This document shows, piece by piece, positions 23,770 through 35,624 of a stretch of DNA of 64,000 nt. Location of the stretch: positions 11,412,047 to 11,476,046 of the forward strand of contig OX467087.1 in the NCBI GenBank assembly GCA_950106755.1, in the 5' to 3' direction. The notes beneath the pieces are model-generated. The model was not told the DNA's origin and made no database searches. It saw only the letters and a list, made by a program, of their open reading frames with translations. The stretch comes from Climacium dendroides. Its lineage: Eukaryota > Streptophyta > Bryopsida > Hypnales > Climaciaceae. A program made the translations under genes and the position numbers. How positions within the stretch are numbered: the stretch's first letter is position 1; each line of letters starts with the position of its first letter.

Positions 23770-26601
23770 TTCGGCCAGCGTTCCTGCTGTCGCAGACTCA
23801 CAGCCCCTTCGAGGGCTCATTTGTTTCATGCCGCCGTGCACAGTCCGCCTTCGGGACTAGTCAAGAAGTGTCCGTCACGAGTTTCTTTGTGCAGAAATCA
23901 GTCTGGAGAGACCTAATTTGAAATTTACGAACGTTGAGATTCCCGTCATTAATTTCCACTTTGATATGTGATCTGAATTCTCCTGTGCAATTGCGTTAAC
24001 TCTGTAGACCTATTCGGATCAATGACTTGCGATTTGAGCCTAGCTGTGAGGCAGTTCAGCCGAGACATGTAACAGAGTAGCGAACATGTACCTTCGGAAA
24101 ACGGCGTTCTCGCGAGTCAATTTGAACATTTTCTCAACTTTTTTTCAATTACATCTGAGAGGTTGCAGCAGAAGAACATAGGACGTTGAAACAGAATACT
24201 GGAGGCAAAAATGCAAATCCAGTTACCATGAAGAGCGCAGGATGTTGAAAAGGAACAGGGAAAATTTGTTGAACTAAGTAGCATGAAGAATTATACAAGA
24301 TGCTGAAAAGAATAGGAAAAATTGCAGAAGTAATCTAGTTAGCATGAAGAACACAGGGCGTTGAAAAGGAATAGGGGAAAATTACAAAACTAAGACTGCA
24401 AGAATAGCAAGAATGCAGTCCGAGAACTCGAACGTGGCTGAATATTCAAAAGAATGACATGTCGTGGCCTCGTTTCCACTTTTTTGAATTACATCTGAGA
24501 GGTTTACAAGATGTAGAAAAAGAATAGGCAAATTGAATTGCAAACCTAGTTAGCATGAAAAACACAGGATGTTCTGAGAGAATAGGGAATTTGAAAAACT
24601 ACGCCGTAATTCGCAAGAATGCAGTTCAAGGAACTGGAACGTGGAGTATACAACCGTCCTTCGTAACAATGACATATAGCGGCCACGCACATGCGGTGAA
24701 GCCTCAACCACCGCGGTACAGTACAATCATCGGATTCAGAATCACATTGCAAACAGCTGCCCATTTTCTAAAGAATTCATGAAGTTAGGGCTGAAGTACC
24801 TGGTGATCACGACCACGACCTTTGCGGTCGCTGTGGAGGAGCTGGCGCTCCATCAATCGGTTGCACTCCATGTGCTTACAGTCTAGGGACTATGGAAACG
24901 CAATCGCTAAGCTAGGTTCAGCATTGACACTTAACTCTAATTTGGCTTACTCGAATTGCGGCTGAACTAGAATTGGTGACTTTGGTTTGTGACGAGCGCT
25001 TGGGAGAAATGTTGTTGGCGACAATGTTTTAAAGGAGACATTTGGATTATGAAGACTCATCAATGTATAGCATATGCGTTAAGCTTACAATGTGTAGTGT
25101 GACTGATAGGACATCAGACAGGTAGTACACCTTCCATTTCTACTGCAATGAGCGAGGAAGGACAGTGGTGAGTTCAGCGTGATCCGCAGTTGGTGGAGTT
25201 AGACGCAGACTCGCCTGGTCGTCGTCACCATGCCCTTGGCAAGTATGACTTATCCGTGCCCGTGCTGGATGCTGTCTACTTACTCTGCATCATAGATCTT
25301 TGACCATTTCTTTCAGATGCTAGTCGACACAATTAGTTTGTAATATTGTTTCTGTTCCAAGGTCTGAAATAAATTTCAGTAGTCCGCCGGTTAATCATAA
25401 TTGCTAGAGGAGTAATTTGGAAAGAATTACGAAGAGATTTTATGCCACAGCGAGTACCGGAGTGCATGAATAGGAAACTTCTAAATGTTGCAAGAATGTC
25501 TTGTGTCACGGAGCCCATAGGCAGTCAGGCTTGACGAATTCTAGGTACTCGTAGGCATTAAGCTTCTCAACTCCGTCATCATCGGGCTAATTCATCGCCT
25601 CATTCCCGGTATCTTCACTAACCTCATGTTGTAAGATTGCTTTTTCACCAGCAACAAAGTTCTGTTTTAGGGCTCGGTGTGCACTTAGGCTAAAGAATTA
25701 GGGGAGGCGATTTGCACTATATAATCTGGACAGAAATTTATTGGTAAAATCACTACACAATTGTTATAAAGAGTTACTGATTCTTCCGCAGGCCAAGGGG
25801 GACTGGCCCTACTTAAGTATGACTGGCGCCTCCGCTTCTATGAAAGTTGCAAGGAATTCAGTTCGTACCCGCGCTTAAAGGTGGTGATTCTTGAGCGAGT
25901 GGTGCGCCAGCTGGTTGCATCTCTGTGTAAGAGCCACTACCTGTAGTTCTTTGTGCTCAGTGATCTCGACTTTGGGTTGATACTCAGGGTTATGATACCA
26001 GAAATCCTCTCCATGTCTTAGAGATTTTCAGATTTAAATTCTATCACAATCATTCTTTGAACATTGTTACGAAGAACGATATACTATTTCAGATTCGAGT
26101 TTCCGGGATTGCAATTTGCTAACTTGTATTATCTCCGTTTCTATCGTTTTCGACAAATTGTGTTCTTGCCAAGAAAAATATAGAGCAGTGAGGAGCCTGC
26201 ATTCTCCCCACAGAGCTGTTCGCAGTACCAAATTGATTGCTTACTGTAATGAAAGCTTAAAGGACATTGCAGAGTGCCTGGTTGAATTGAATAAAAAAAG
26301 TGTGACTGCCAACCTTTCAAGTTGAGTCTTAAGATGCCGTGCGAAATGAAACCAGTTTCTTTTGATGAGGCTCTTTCCGCAGCTTCTGAGGACTGTTTCA
26401 TGTGTTTTTGAGCTGCAAAACTCTCAAATGTATTTGAAGATCGTTGGAAAAACGTTCCAATTGACTCTGAGCAAGAAAGTCAAAACTCCGTTCTTCGAAA
26501 TTATGTCTTTGAATTGCTGCGCCCTACATTTCGGTTAATGCAAGATCGTCTGATTTTGCAGATCGGGGTATCCAGACTTTTATAGCATCATATCACAAAT
26601 T
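23770..26601. other. Higher-GC island upstream of the LRR gene
   Basis: Composition becomes more balanced from about 23770 to the LRR gene. No convincing exon series was found. Candidate small frames (for example 35 codons at 24779-24886) lack support. The island may hold promoter and leader sequence, an RNA gene or decayed coding sequence. A degenerate tandem repeat occupies 24134-24660. I see nothing else that I can name. Confidence 0.4.
24134..24660. repeat. Degenerate nested tandem repeat
   Basis: A unit of about 55-60 bp containing AGCATGAAGAACACAGG, then GTTGAAAAGGAATAGGG, recurs about six times (near 24170, 24230, 24285, 24342, 24500 and 24552). Superimposed is a longer duplication: AATTACATCTGAGAGGTT occurs near 24150 and 24490, and GCAAGAATGCAGT...GAACTSGAACGTGG near 24409 and 24613. 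Units are diverged, so the array is old. Confidence 0.75.
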
Positions 26602-27438
26602 ATGCCGACGACGGTACAACGGGCTTTCCAGATGGGCAACACTTTACTGTCCGGGAGCAGCGACACTCTAATCGTCCTAGCGGCCGTGCTCCTCGCAGCT
26701 GCAACAACCTGCTGCAGCGCTGCGACGTGCACGTCAAGTACGGTGGAAGCCTTACTTGAGTTTCAAAGCGCATTCCGTGACCCGATTGGCACAGTGTTCT
26801 CCAGCTGGGACACCACCACCGACTGCTGCACTTGGGTGGGGATTACATGCCAGAACGGGGCTTTGGTGGCGCTGGACGTGGAGGGACCATTGACAAGCAA
26901 CCGGAGCTACACGGGCAGCAAGCCGGGCCACACTTTGTCCAAGCTCAAAGACCTGGAGACGCTGAAGCTCAAGAGCCTCCAGTTCAACTCCAAGATCCCG
27001 TCGCAGTGGAGCTCGTTTTCGGATAACTTGGTGGCGATCACAGTCAACGACTGCGACCTCCAGGACTCCATTCCTTCAGGATTAGCCAATAATAGCCGCC
27101 TACAAACACTCGACCTCAAGTCCAACAATCTCTCAGGCGAGATTCCTTCGAAGTTATGTAACCTCCAGTACTTGAAGTACTTGGACCTCTCCTACAACAC
27201 ACTTGACACCGACGCTGTCCCGGAATGCATCACCAATCGCGGCTCCATCACCAATGTGAATTATGGCCATCAGAGCACCAACAACTCGGAGAGTGATGGT
27301 GAGGGTGAGGGTGAGGGCGGTCGTAGAGGTAGCCCATACAGCCCATACAACGGCGCGACATCATTCTTCCAATCCAATGCGATGGTTCTCCTTCTCCCTC
27401 TTATTCTCTCTTTGCTGCAATATTGTTGCTTGGTTTGA
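26602..27438 (+). CDS. Small secreted leucine-rich-repeat protein, probably GPI-anchored
   Basis: A single exon of 278 codons. Residues about 21-41 form a hydrophobic signal peptide; the ATG at residue 11 would place it closer to the N-terminus and may be the true start. Residues 43-83 match the plant N-terminal LRR cap, with a conserved Leu-Leu-x-Phe stretch, a Ser-Trp pair and the DCCTWVGITC motif. About four extracellular-type LRRs follow (about 110-210), one reading LDLKSNNLSGEIPSKL. A low-complexity acidic GEGEGEGG linker (about 233-240) leads to a C-terminal hydrophobic tail (about 260-278) after small residues. This looks like a GPI-attachment signal rather than a kinase-linked membrane helix. 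There is no kinase domain. The function is unknown; related plant proteins act at the wall or as co-receptors. Confidence 0.85.
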   Translation: MPTTVQRAFQMGNTLLSGSSDTLIVLAAVLLAAATTCCSAATCTSSTVEALLEFQSAFRDPIGTVFSSWDTTTDCCTWVGITCQNGALVALDVEGPLTSNRSYTGSKPGHTLSKLKDLETLKLKSLQFNSKIPSQWSSFSDNLVAITVNDCDLQDSIPSGLANNSRLQTLDLKSNNLSGEIPSKLCNLQYLKYLDLSYNTLDTDAVPECITNRGSITNVNYGHQSTNNSESDGEGEGEGGRRGSPYSPYNGATSFFQSNAMVLLLPLILSLLQYCCLV

Positions 27439-28371
27439 ACGAGCAGCAACTTACTGCAACTCCAACCCCTGCTTTCATTTATTGTGAGAAGATCCTCTCT
27501 CTGCCCGTCGATTGAGGTGGATTCCAGCTCTCTTAACTTTTGTACAAAGAACCCTTTCACTCTCGTGTTGGAAGAACCAAGCTTGAACGCAGCTGAATTT
27601 CAACTCGAAGCTCGCTTCGCAAGATTGGATGATGGAGACCAAACTTGACGAGATTCGGTGACATTCTTCCCTAACTAAATATCTGATCAATCTTTTAAGG
27701 TTGTGACCATACTTTTCACCTAAAAAATCACGACTGACTATGAATTAAATCTTCTCAGGAAGGTGCTGCTCTTTGTCGAGCCTAAAGCAGAGCCTAAAGC
27801 TCTGGCACCCGTATGTTCTTTCTCCCAGTTTAAACCAGCTAGACTTTTGTGTTCTTTTTCCTTATTAATGGAATTTGTCCATGTGTTTAAAAAAATCCCC
27901 CCCAAAACAGCTAGACTTTGCTGGAGAATCTACTCTACAGTTTGTATACTATTGTAGACAGGTTCGTCGAGGTTGTGTAAAAATGTGTTTGAATAAAAAA
28001 ACGTGCTACCAACTGCGGTGACACAAGCAGTATGCTTGCACGTCTTTGCAATTCTGAATACATATGTATTCTATATGTATTTTCTATTTTGAATTTCGTA
28101 ACCATATCCGTATCTGTATTTTGTATCCACATTTGGACGCCCAAGATCGTCTATTCGATGGACATCAATGGCTTTAGATTATTTAGAAGATTAATGGCAT
28201 TTGGGGGATCTAGTTTCCTTCTCAGGTCAATCGGCTCTAGTTGAACAATGTCACATCTCAAAAGAAAAAAAAAAGATAGATGACATGGAGGTAGTTTCAT
28301 TTTTTTCTTTTTCTCGAGGTGTGTGTGCAGGGCGAGGCGTTTGCATCTAAGGTAGAAGTACCAATATTTGA
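27439..28371. other. 3' flank of the LRR gene and intergenic DNA
   Basis: The less AT-rich composition continues to about 27700, probably 3' untranslated region. No further gene seen. Short open frames on both strands lack recognisable features. Confidence 0.4.
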
Positions 28372-28725
28372 TCATTTAAGTGATTTTGGAGCAAATGGTA
28401 AGGAGTATGAAGTGGTGGAAAGTTTTCAAATCATAGGAAATATGGAGATAGCTAAATTTTCAGAATTTTATTTCCCAAATTGAAATTACTATGAATTTTG
28501 GGAATGCACTTGTCCAACAGCCAATATGTAAAGTCTTCCAATTCTAATCATTCAAAAACTATTTTGCCACCCACTACTTCCTACCTTCTTGCTCACTACT
28601 TTGGGACATGTATCATAATCTTATTAGTCCTAACCTTGAAAAGGACAAAAAAACACATTCCAAACATGAGTTCCTGCCTAGGGTTGGAAATAGTGCGCCC
28701 TACAAGTTGGGTATTGGGCATGGTT
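28372..28725 (+). repeat. R5 dispersed repeat, copy 1
   Basis: Matches 52782-53155 in the same orientation with substitutions and small gaps. Shared landmarks are CATTTAAGTGATTTT, AAATTGAAATTACT, CACTACTTCCTA and AACCTTGAAAAG. An 84-codon open frame at 28498-28752 is not preserved in the other copy, so the repeat is not coding as it stands. Confidence 0.7.
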
Positions 28726-29446
28726 AACAACTGGCACCTCAATCTTATTTAATAGTTGGTAAGTGGGCTACAAAATGTCAAAAAAATGTCCAGAAATATT
28801 TTTTTTTTGGTGCCATGAAAGCAAAAAAAAAGCCTTGGTTGGTACATGGTGATTTCAAATAGAAATCCATAGTTGGCAAAAGAAATGATTGGTGTACTAA
28901 GGTAGAGTCATCCATCACCAACTAGCACCACATCGGCAATCAATAGGGTACATCACACATTGGGACTAATTTCCAAACATGAGTTCTTGATTTTCTACCA
29001 TCAATTCTTCCATTCTATTATTAGCACATCTGCTTGGTTTAAAGTGCCAAAGTAAACAAGAAGTAGTTTCTTAAATGAGTAGTTTGGAAATAGTTTATAC
29101 ATTGATCATGGGTCCAAACCACTTTTGCCTTCCAAAATTCATAGTGATTTTAGTTCAAGTGATAAATTACTAAATTTTGACAATCCCCCTCATTTCTATC
29201 TCTACACTTGTGGAAATGTTTCCTTCCCCTTACTATATTCCACATCATATCCAGAGTTGTTTATTCAGTCAGTTATGGGTGGTCACACCTTAACAACTCA
29301 ATCGATTTATTTCCAAAACAAATTGTAGATAAAAAAAAAATTACTTAGAATTTTTTCTTGGCTAACCCATCAATTGCATGATTTTGTTGGGGTATTGTTT
29401 GTGTCAAAGTGGGTTGTAGTGTGGAAATCAATGAAGCCACACACTT

Positions 29447-29645
29447 TAACCCTTAAAGGACAAGCTAGTCACTATGAAAATTATCTATTTGGATACCTTG
29501 TGAATTACTAGCTTAAAAAATGAAAAAGCACTCATTGAAAGACAAACTATTGTAGAAGACCTTTCCTTTTCATATAAAATTTAGAGGATGAATAGTTGCA
29601 CTTCTATCTTGTATAGAGAGATTCTTTGTCATTCATCCAACCATT
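29447..29645 (+). repeat. R4 dispersed repeat, copy 1
   Basis: Landmarks are AACCCTTAAAGGACAAGC, AAAGCACTCATTGAAAGAC, GAAGACCTTTCCTTTTC and GAGATTCTTTGTCATTCAT. Closely related copies are at 29712-29912, 53905-54090 and 50685-50805, and reversed at 50470-50680. Confidence 0.75.
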
Positions 29646-29711
29646 GTCTATAGCATCTTTATTGGGTTAATTCAAATAGGTTTTGCATGTCTATGTACAC
29701 TCAGTAGATCA

Positions 29712-29912
29712 ACCTTAATTCTTAAACGACAAGCCGGTCATTGTGGATATCATTTGTTTGGGTACCTTATGAATTGTTGATTTAAAAAAAATCCTAAAGC
29801 ACTCATTGGAAGTCAAACTACTATATAAGGCCTCTCCTTTTCATGCAAAATTTCAAAGATGAATAATTGTACTTTTGTCCTATACGCAAAGATTCTTTGT
29901 CATTCATCAACC
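29712..29912 (+). repeat. R4 dispersed repeat, copy 2
   Basis: Direct neighbour of copy 1, 265 bp downstream and in the same orientation. It shares the CACTCATTGGAAGTCAAACT and AAGATTCTTTGTCATTCATC boxes. Likely tandem duplication or two insertions. Confidence 0.75.
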
Positions 29913-31334
29913 AAAAAATGACCACAGCTTTGTTTATGGATTAATTGCAAATAGCGGATTCTTTTTTTAAAGAACTAATGTCAATTAATAAGAGAAGAAA
30001 AACACTCAATCTGGCTTAGGCAGACAATTAAGCCTCTGCGAGAGGTTGGAAGTTAGGTGCCACAGAGGTTGGTGAAAATTGCTAGAGCACAAAACTTCAT
30101 TATTGTACCATGTAACCCTAAAAGTGACCATTTAAGGGTTGGTTTGTTTTTTTCATAGGTTTCTATGGACAAAAACATTTTCAAATCATTTTTTGGAGGA
30201 AAAAAATAGATGTAGAACCTAAGACAAGTGGTTTGTATTTTTCAAGCATTTTTGAATTAATAAATAAAATTTTAAAGATTTGGGACATAGGCACTTATTT
30301 GTGACCATAGGTCTCCCCAAATGCATCCACTTGCAACTTGTAAAGAGATGTGTAGAAATCAAAAACAATAATTGCCTCTTGCAAAAGAAAAAAAATTCCT
30401 TGATACATTCAATTGCTAAAGTGCTTCATTTAAGGATCACCTCATTTCCATTCTCCAGCTAAAAATAGGGGCAATTTGAAGAAGACATGTGGTTTTACCT
30501 TATCTCAGTTAGCCAAATTAATTGAGAGGCAAAATTGAAAATTCACAAGTGGGCAGATATGAGTACAAAAGTAGCTTTGAAGGGAGTGAATCTTACCTTA
30601 GAGACTCATTCATAGTGCGATGCAAATCATGCGAATAATCCCCATTAACCTTGTAGCGTTGCTACAAACATTTAGTGTCTGCTAGATGATTTTGTTTGGC
30701 ATTGTAGGACAAAAAAAAATTTCATCCAATTTTTTAATTTAGAGGGTATTTGAGTACATTTTAGTGAATAGTATTGCAAATTCCCTCATTATGCTCTTAT
30801 TCACTTTTTTAAAGAAAATCTTTTGTTCAATCCATGGATCCCTCTTGTAGTGTATTTTGGCAATTTCTTGTTATTTTCTCTTGATGTGAGTTTGAGCTAC
30901 AAAAATGTTGTTTTTTGAATTTGAATTCAATTAATGAAATGAAACTTACCAAATGCACTTTTATTCCTATTTATTCATAATTTCAATATTTTATAGTAAT
31001 ATGAACTTTGGGCCTATAACCATGGTTTATTGCTTTTCTAATTTTAGAATGACACCATAATTTGGGTTTATATCATGATGATATACACTATCATATACAT
31101 CTAGAATGAAAATTTTAGAATGTACAATGCATGATGTAGAATGGATGATGTGTAAAGATATTATGAGCTATATATTAATGCCAACTACAACTTACATGAT
31201 CTATGTAGTACATAATGGGTCTATATTAATTTCATCTAAGTTAAAAATTTATATAGCTTCTATTTCATCCAAATTACTAGTTATGGAGGTGAATTCATTG
31301 AAGAGGGGAGCATAATTTTTATAAATTCTCTTAA

Positions 31335-31420
31335 CAATGAATACTTATTTGCGTATTTTTTAGAGTTTCTTTTGGGACAATGAACGCTTACTTGCGTATT
31401 TTTTAGAGTTTCTTTTGGGA
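31335..31420. repeat. 43-bp tandem duplication
   Basis: The unit starting CAATGAATACTTATTTGCGT at 31335 is repeated at 31378, with the shared half GTATTTTTTAGAGTTTCTTT identical. Non-coding. Confidence 0.9.
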
Positions 31421-31904
31421 GCGCAATTTTCCTTAACAGAAATGTGATTTTAGTACTTATCAAGATAATAGATATCAAGGGTGCACTTTACTAGCCGAGC
31501 TAAAGTAGAATTGCCTAATAACACCATCCACCCAAATCCACTACGTACAAGATCCTCCCAATTGCGTCAATGGCCCATTTATTACTGCTATCTTTACAAC
31601 CCATTATCATGATGACAATGCACTTGGGGAGCGGACACATCACCTATCCTTTATCAAGGGTTTGCTCATGCTTCAACCTGGGTCTATTCATAGTTAAATA
31701 TTTTGCTTTGAAAAATCACAAAAAAATTCACTTCTTGTTGGAATGTCTTCATTCTTTTTGCAATTGACTTGCTCAAACTTTTCAACCTCTGAAAAATATG
31801 GGAGCTGACAAATAGCTTCTCCAAAGTACTTGGATGGCAAATCTGTATGGTAATGGATCTTCCACTGTTCACTTCCCATTTTCAGAGTTCAGACTTCCAG
31901 ACCC

Positions 31905-32019
31905 TTCTCCAAGCTTCTGCTTCCGTCCTGACCGTCGGACAGGAGGCATTCTCCAGAAGATCGAAGACACTGACCGATGGATGTCGGAGGTTCGAGAGCC
32001 TTCCCATTCTCGACGCTTC
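31905..32019 (+). promoter_or_regulatory. Heat-shock element array
   Basis: Heat-shock factors bind alternating inverted GAA units (nTTCnnGAAnnTTCn). Two trimers with one changed base each lie back to back. TTCgaGAGccTTC is at 31991-32003 and TTCtcGACgcTTC at 32007-32019, ending 62 nt before the TATA box. Weaker matches are TTCtcCAAgcTTC at 31905-31917 and GAAgaTCGaaGAC at 31956-31968. Position, spacing and the downstream heat-shock gene support a heat-inducible promoter. Heat-shock factor binding itself is inferred. Confidence 0.7.
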
Positions 32020-32080
32020 CGGCAACCGGAGAATGAAAAAAAACGGTTGAGTTTTGAAACCCGCATGGGTGTCCATCCGA

Positions 32081-32088
32081 TATAAATA
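32081..32088 (+). promoter_or_regulatory. TATA box of the heat-shock gene
   Basis: TATAAATA lies 174 nt before the middle of the start codon region, giving an expected transcription start near 32110-32120 and a leader of about 145 nt. It is the only TATA-like motif between the heat-shock elements and the CDS. Confidence 0.75.
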
Positions 32089-32261
32089 ACGACATGGGCT
32101 CCATCACCATCGCAAGACAATCGCAGAGTTCTCATCACTTGCAAAGCTCACTTCGAGATTTTCATAGTGACAAGTTTCCTTCTGCGAAAAAGCGTTCGAT
32201 CTTTGTATGTAGTGTCGACTAAGCTTCTCCCTGTGCATTCGATCCGTTTTCGTAACTGACA

Positions 32262-32744
32262 ATGGCACTCTCGTCGGCTTTCGGGCGCCGAAACAACTTC
32301 TGGGACGCCCCAGACCCACTTGATGTCGTGGTGTCCGTGTTCGACAACACGCCGGCCAGCACGTTTGCTCGCGACTCGCACGCAGTGGCGAGCACGAATG
32401 TGGACTGGAAGGAGACGCCCACAGAGCACGTGTTCAAGGCCGACCTGCCAGGGTTAAAGAAGGAGGAAGTGCAAGTGCAGGTGGAGGGCGAAAGGACGCT
32501 GAGCATCAGCGGGCAGCGCAAGAAGGAGGAGGTGCAGAAGACGGATACATGGCATCGCGTGGAACGGAGCAGCGGCCAATTCATGCGCAAGTTCAGGCTC
32601 CCCGAGAACGCGAATCTGGATCGCATCACAGCGAAGGTGGAGAACGGAGTGCTCACGGTGGTGGTGCCCAAAGAGGAGAAGAAGGCCAACAAGGTGCGCA
32701 GCATTGAGATCGGTGGCCATGATGGCCAGCAGGGGGGAAATTGA
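32262..32744 (+). CDS. Class I cytosolic small heat-shock protein (about 18 kDa)
   Basis: A single exon of 160 codons, the usual length for plant class I (17-18 kDa) members. The variable N-terminal arm is followed by VDWKETPTEHVFKADLPGL (about 47-65), which opens the alpha-crystallin domain. Consensus II ends with SISGQRKKEE, and the TWHRVERSSGQFMRKFRLPE stretch (96-115) and the ENGVLTVVVPK beta-strand (127-137) are all present. The C-terminal I-x-I anchor is IEI (148-150), which holds dimers together in the 12-subunit oligomer. The lysine after DLPG and the RVERSSG motif place it in class I rather than an organellar class, and no transit peptide is seen. It acts as an ATP-independent holdase binding unfolding proteins during heat stress. 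Upstream heat-shock elements and a TATA box support heat induction. A 161-codon antisense frame is a shadow. Confidence 0.96.
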   Translation: MALSSAFGRRNNFWDAPDPLDVVVSVFDNTPASTFARDSHAVASTNVDWKETPTEHVFKADLPGLKKEEVQVQVEGERTLSISGQRKKEEVQKTDTWHRVERSSGQFMRKFRLPENANLDRITAKVENGVLTVVVPKEEKKANKVRSIEIGGHDGQQGGN

Positions 32745-33026
32745 GAACAAACCCACCTCGCAGGGAGCTGCCGAGTGATCGGTGAAGTACTAATGCGTTA
32801 CGGAGATCTGTTGTCTGGATTTGCGGGCTTTCTAAGCTTGCAATTGGAAACCTAATCTCAAATTCTGGCTCCGCGGGCATTCATGACATGGCATTTGATC
32901 CCTAATCTTATAGGCGGAAGTCATTACTATGTAGCATCGGATATAGCAACAGTGCGTAGCGAGTTGTAATCGAGGAAGAGCCTGTTGATTCCGTTTGTAC
33001 ATGAGCGTTTTTTGCGTTGTCAGAAT

Positions 33027-33032
33027 AATAAA
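33027..33032 (+). terminator. Candidate polyadenylation signal of the heat-shock gene
   Basis: AATAAA occurs 283 nt after the stop codon, in an otherwise suitable 3' untranslated region. Plant signals are loose, so cleavage could be elsewhere. Confidence 0.4.
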
Positions 33033-34006
33033 CAGCAGATTTTCTAATTTCGTGCAATTGTCCATGAACTGTAGATGTTCTATGCCTCTGTATGTCAAGC
33101 TTGTGGGGACTTTGAGTGTGGACTTTGAGGGCGATTCAAATGCCTTCAGTTTGGCACCAAAACCCTCTAGAGATTTTTGTGACATAACCCTGCAGAAAAA
33201 TAAACGAAGACACATATTGGAGCCTACTTTTTTAAGGTAATACGTACAATACCGATCGAATTGCGTTGATAGTCCATCAACGGCGAGGTGGGAAGCTGTA
33301 AGAATGTTCTATCGTGGCCAGGAGTTAGGGACAAAGTTATGCTCGTTGTAGGGGTGTCAGATCTTGCAATTGTTCTTCAGTGATTTGTAAATTTGTTACC
33401 AAAGTCAGCACAACACAATTCTTCTTTCCTCAATGTAGTTACCATCTTGCAGGATTTCGGATTGCAACTTTGAAATCTCCTTATGTCACTGGTCAACTGT
33501 GACAACCCTACAGTAGTTAGTATGAGAGCACCAAATAGCATCAGTAACGTGGGAACCTTTTGGACTGCTATGAGATAATGTTCGTCAGGCATGAGAATGA
33601 CCTCTACTGTGTAGGTTTGGATCCGAAACATTGTGTTGGTTTGGATTCAAAACATTGTCATTGGATTCTTCACAGCTAATTATAAGATCCATGAAACAAC
33701 AACTAATCCAGGAAACATTGCCGGTATGATCATCACCACATCGTGAATAAGAGCAACAAATGATACTGTTACTATAATGTATGTCTCAACTTATGGGGTT
33801 CATTTCTAATAAGTTGAGAAATGTCTTCTTTGCAATTCAAACACTTAAGTTGTGAAGGATGACATCAACTTCCTTTTATGACAATCATACATGTTTCCAC
33901 AATTCATAACAAAACTTGAGCAAAGACACGGCCACCCAAAATGAAATCCATTCCAAGTAATGAAAGTCACTCAAATGATAAGTAGCTATAAGCCATACGA
34001 GTGGTA

Positions 34007-34247
34007 AAAATTCAACTAGAATTTGCAAACACAAGACCTACTTTCTTTACAACTCGAATTTGCAAATACAAGGCCTACTTTCTTTACAAATTCAACTAGA
34101 ATTTGCAAACACAAGACCTACTTTCTTTACAACTCGAATTTGCAAACATGAGACCTACTTTCTTTACAACTCGAATTTGCAAACATGAGACCTACTTTCT
34201 TTACAACTCGAATTTGCAAACACAAGACCTACTTTCTTTACAACTCG
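34007..34247. repeat. Minisatellite, 37-bp and 43-bp units, six copies
   Basis: Units end with CCTACTTTCTTTAC and contain GAATTTGCAAACAC. Two longer units start AAATTCAACTAG and four shorter start AACTCG. The order is long, short, long, short, short, short, with starts at 34007, 34051, 34088, 34131, 34168 and 34205. Units are nearly identical, so the array is young. Confidence 0.92.
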
Positions 34248-35624
34248 GAACCAGATTTTTTTAGTAGAAAGTCAGTTAGAGAATCTGTTAAGCAAGAGTA
34301 GTACCATTGGATCGTGGTTAACACAAATCATTTGAGCTCGATGCACCAACAGTACAATGAAGGTTGCATACTATTCTACAAGCACTTGCTAAAGAATTAG
34401 GTGATTTACAAGTCTGGTCCTTCAGAAATACTAGAGATGTATCAAGAACTATTACAACATTTTTTACATGACCATTGCAGCAATTCCAGAATCCAAATCC
34501 AAATCCGTTTCACTAAAGTTTATATATCCCCAAAGTGACATTCAATATCTAGGGTTCAAAAACATCATTGCTTTTGAAGCTCTATATACAAAATTTGAAG
34601 TCATTTGGCCATATAGATTGCAAGATCATAATGTTTTAGTGTCAAACATAGATGCTGAAATTTTCCCCAAAACACATTTGGAGGTGAAATTTGTTTTCTA
34701 AACCTACTCAAATGAAAAAACTTTACACTACAAAATGATTCAAAACTAGTATACAAACACATTGGTGAATTTTTTTTTCATTCAATCGACTCATTGTGTC
34801 TAAAAATCAACTTTGAAATGTCAAAAAACAACAAGAAAAATTGCAAAAAACACATCTAAGGTTGAACCTCCTCCTAGAATGCTTCTCACTCACCCATTAC
34901 TTCTTGGATTGACATGAGATTTTTGCCTTAGAAACTTGACTGGTATGCGCAACTTTTCCAAAAAAAATTATTGAAAATGAACTTTGTATGAAGAAGAAAT
35001 AGGCCGCCAAACTTCACTCTACACCCCAAATGCCAGGATGTTGAACTTCGAACTTCGAAATTTTACCACAATAACTAGACTTCAAGGGGGACAAAATCCA
35101 ACAAATTCTATTTAAAATGAATGTTTTAGGAAAGAGATCCAAGCCCCCGAAGTTGCAACCCTAAATGTAGTTTGGTGAACTGAAATTGAAGCTGTGAACT
35201 TCAATTGGCCCCCTAAAACTCAATACATTTTGGATTGATCTGATATATTTGCCACACAAACTAGAGGGGAGAACACAACTTTCCCAACAAGTATTATTGA
35301 GTTTGAACCTTGGATGCAAAAATTACAACACTTTGAACTAGACTTCAAATTGTGTGAGGACACTTTCTGTCCTCTTTGTCACTTTGGGGATATACTCGAG
35401 TTCAAAAAGCCAGGCAATGTTGGACCAAGCATGTCAGATTGCGATTTCAATTCAAAATTCTCAAAACAAAGGGATCAGGCTTACAAGGGTTAAAGTATGT
35501 TATGGTTGATTAGCTGCAGTTGCGATGCCAATACAATTCCTCACCTGCTGGCTTGGTCCATAGAGCTTGAGGGGCTTTGAAAATCATAAATTTGTTTCAC
35601 TATCATGGAGTCTTTGAAAATTGT

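Larger units (their letters stand above)
28726..31860. other. AT-rich intergenic DNA
   Basis: No supportable gene. It contains two R4 copies (29447-29645 and 29712-29912) and a 43-bp tandem duplication (31335-31420). Nothing else stands out. Confidence 0.5.

Noticed and set aside
24779..24886. 35-codon frame with a signal-peptide-like start
   Set aside because: Too short and unsupported; may be chance in the higher-GC island.
32219..32704. 161-codon antisense frame over the heat-shock gene
   Set aside because: Shadow of the high-GC sHSP coding sequence; no homology recognised.
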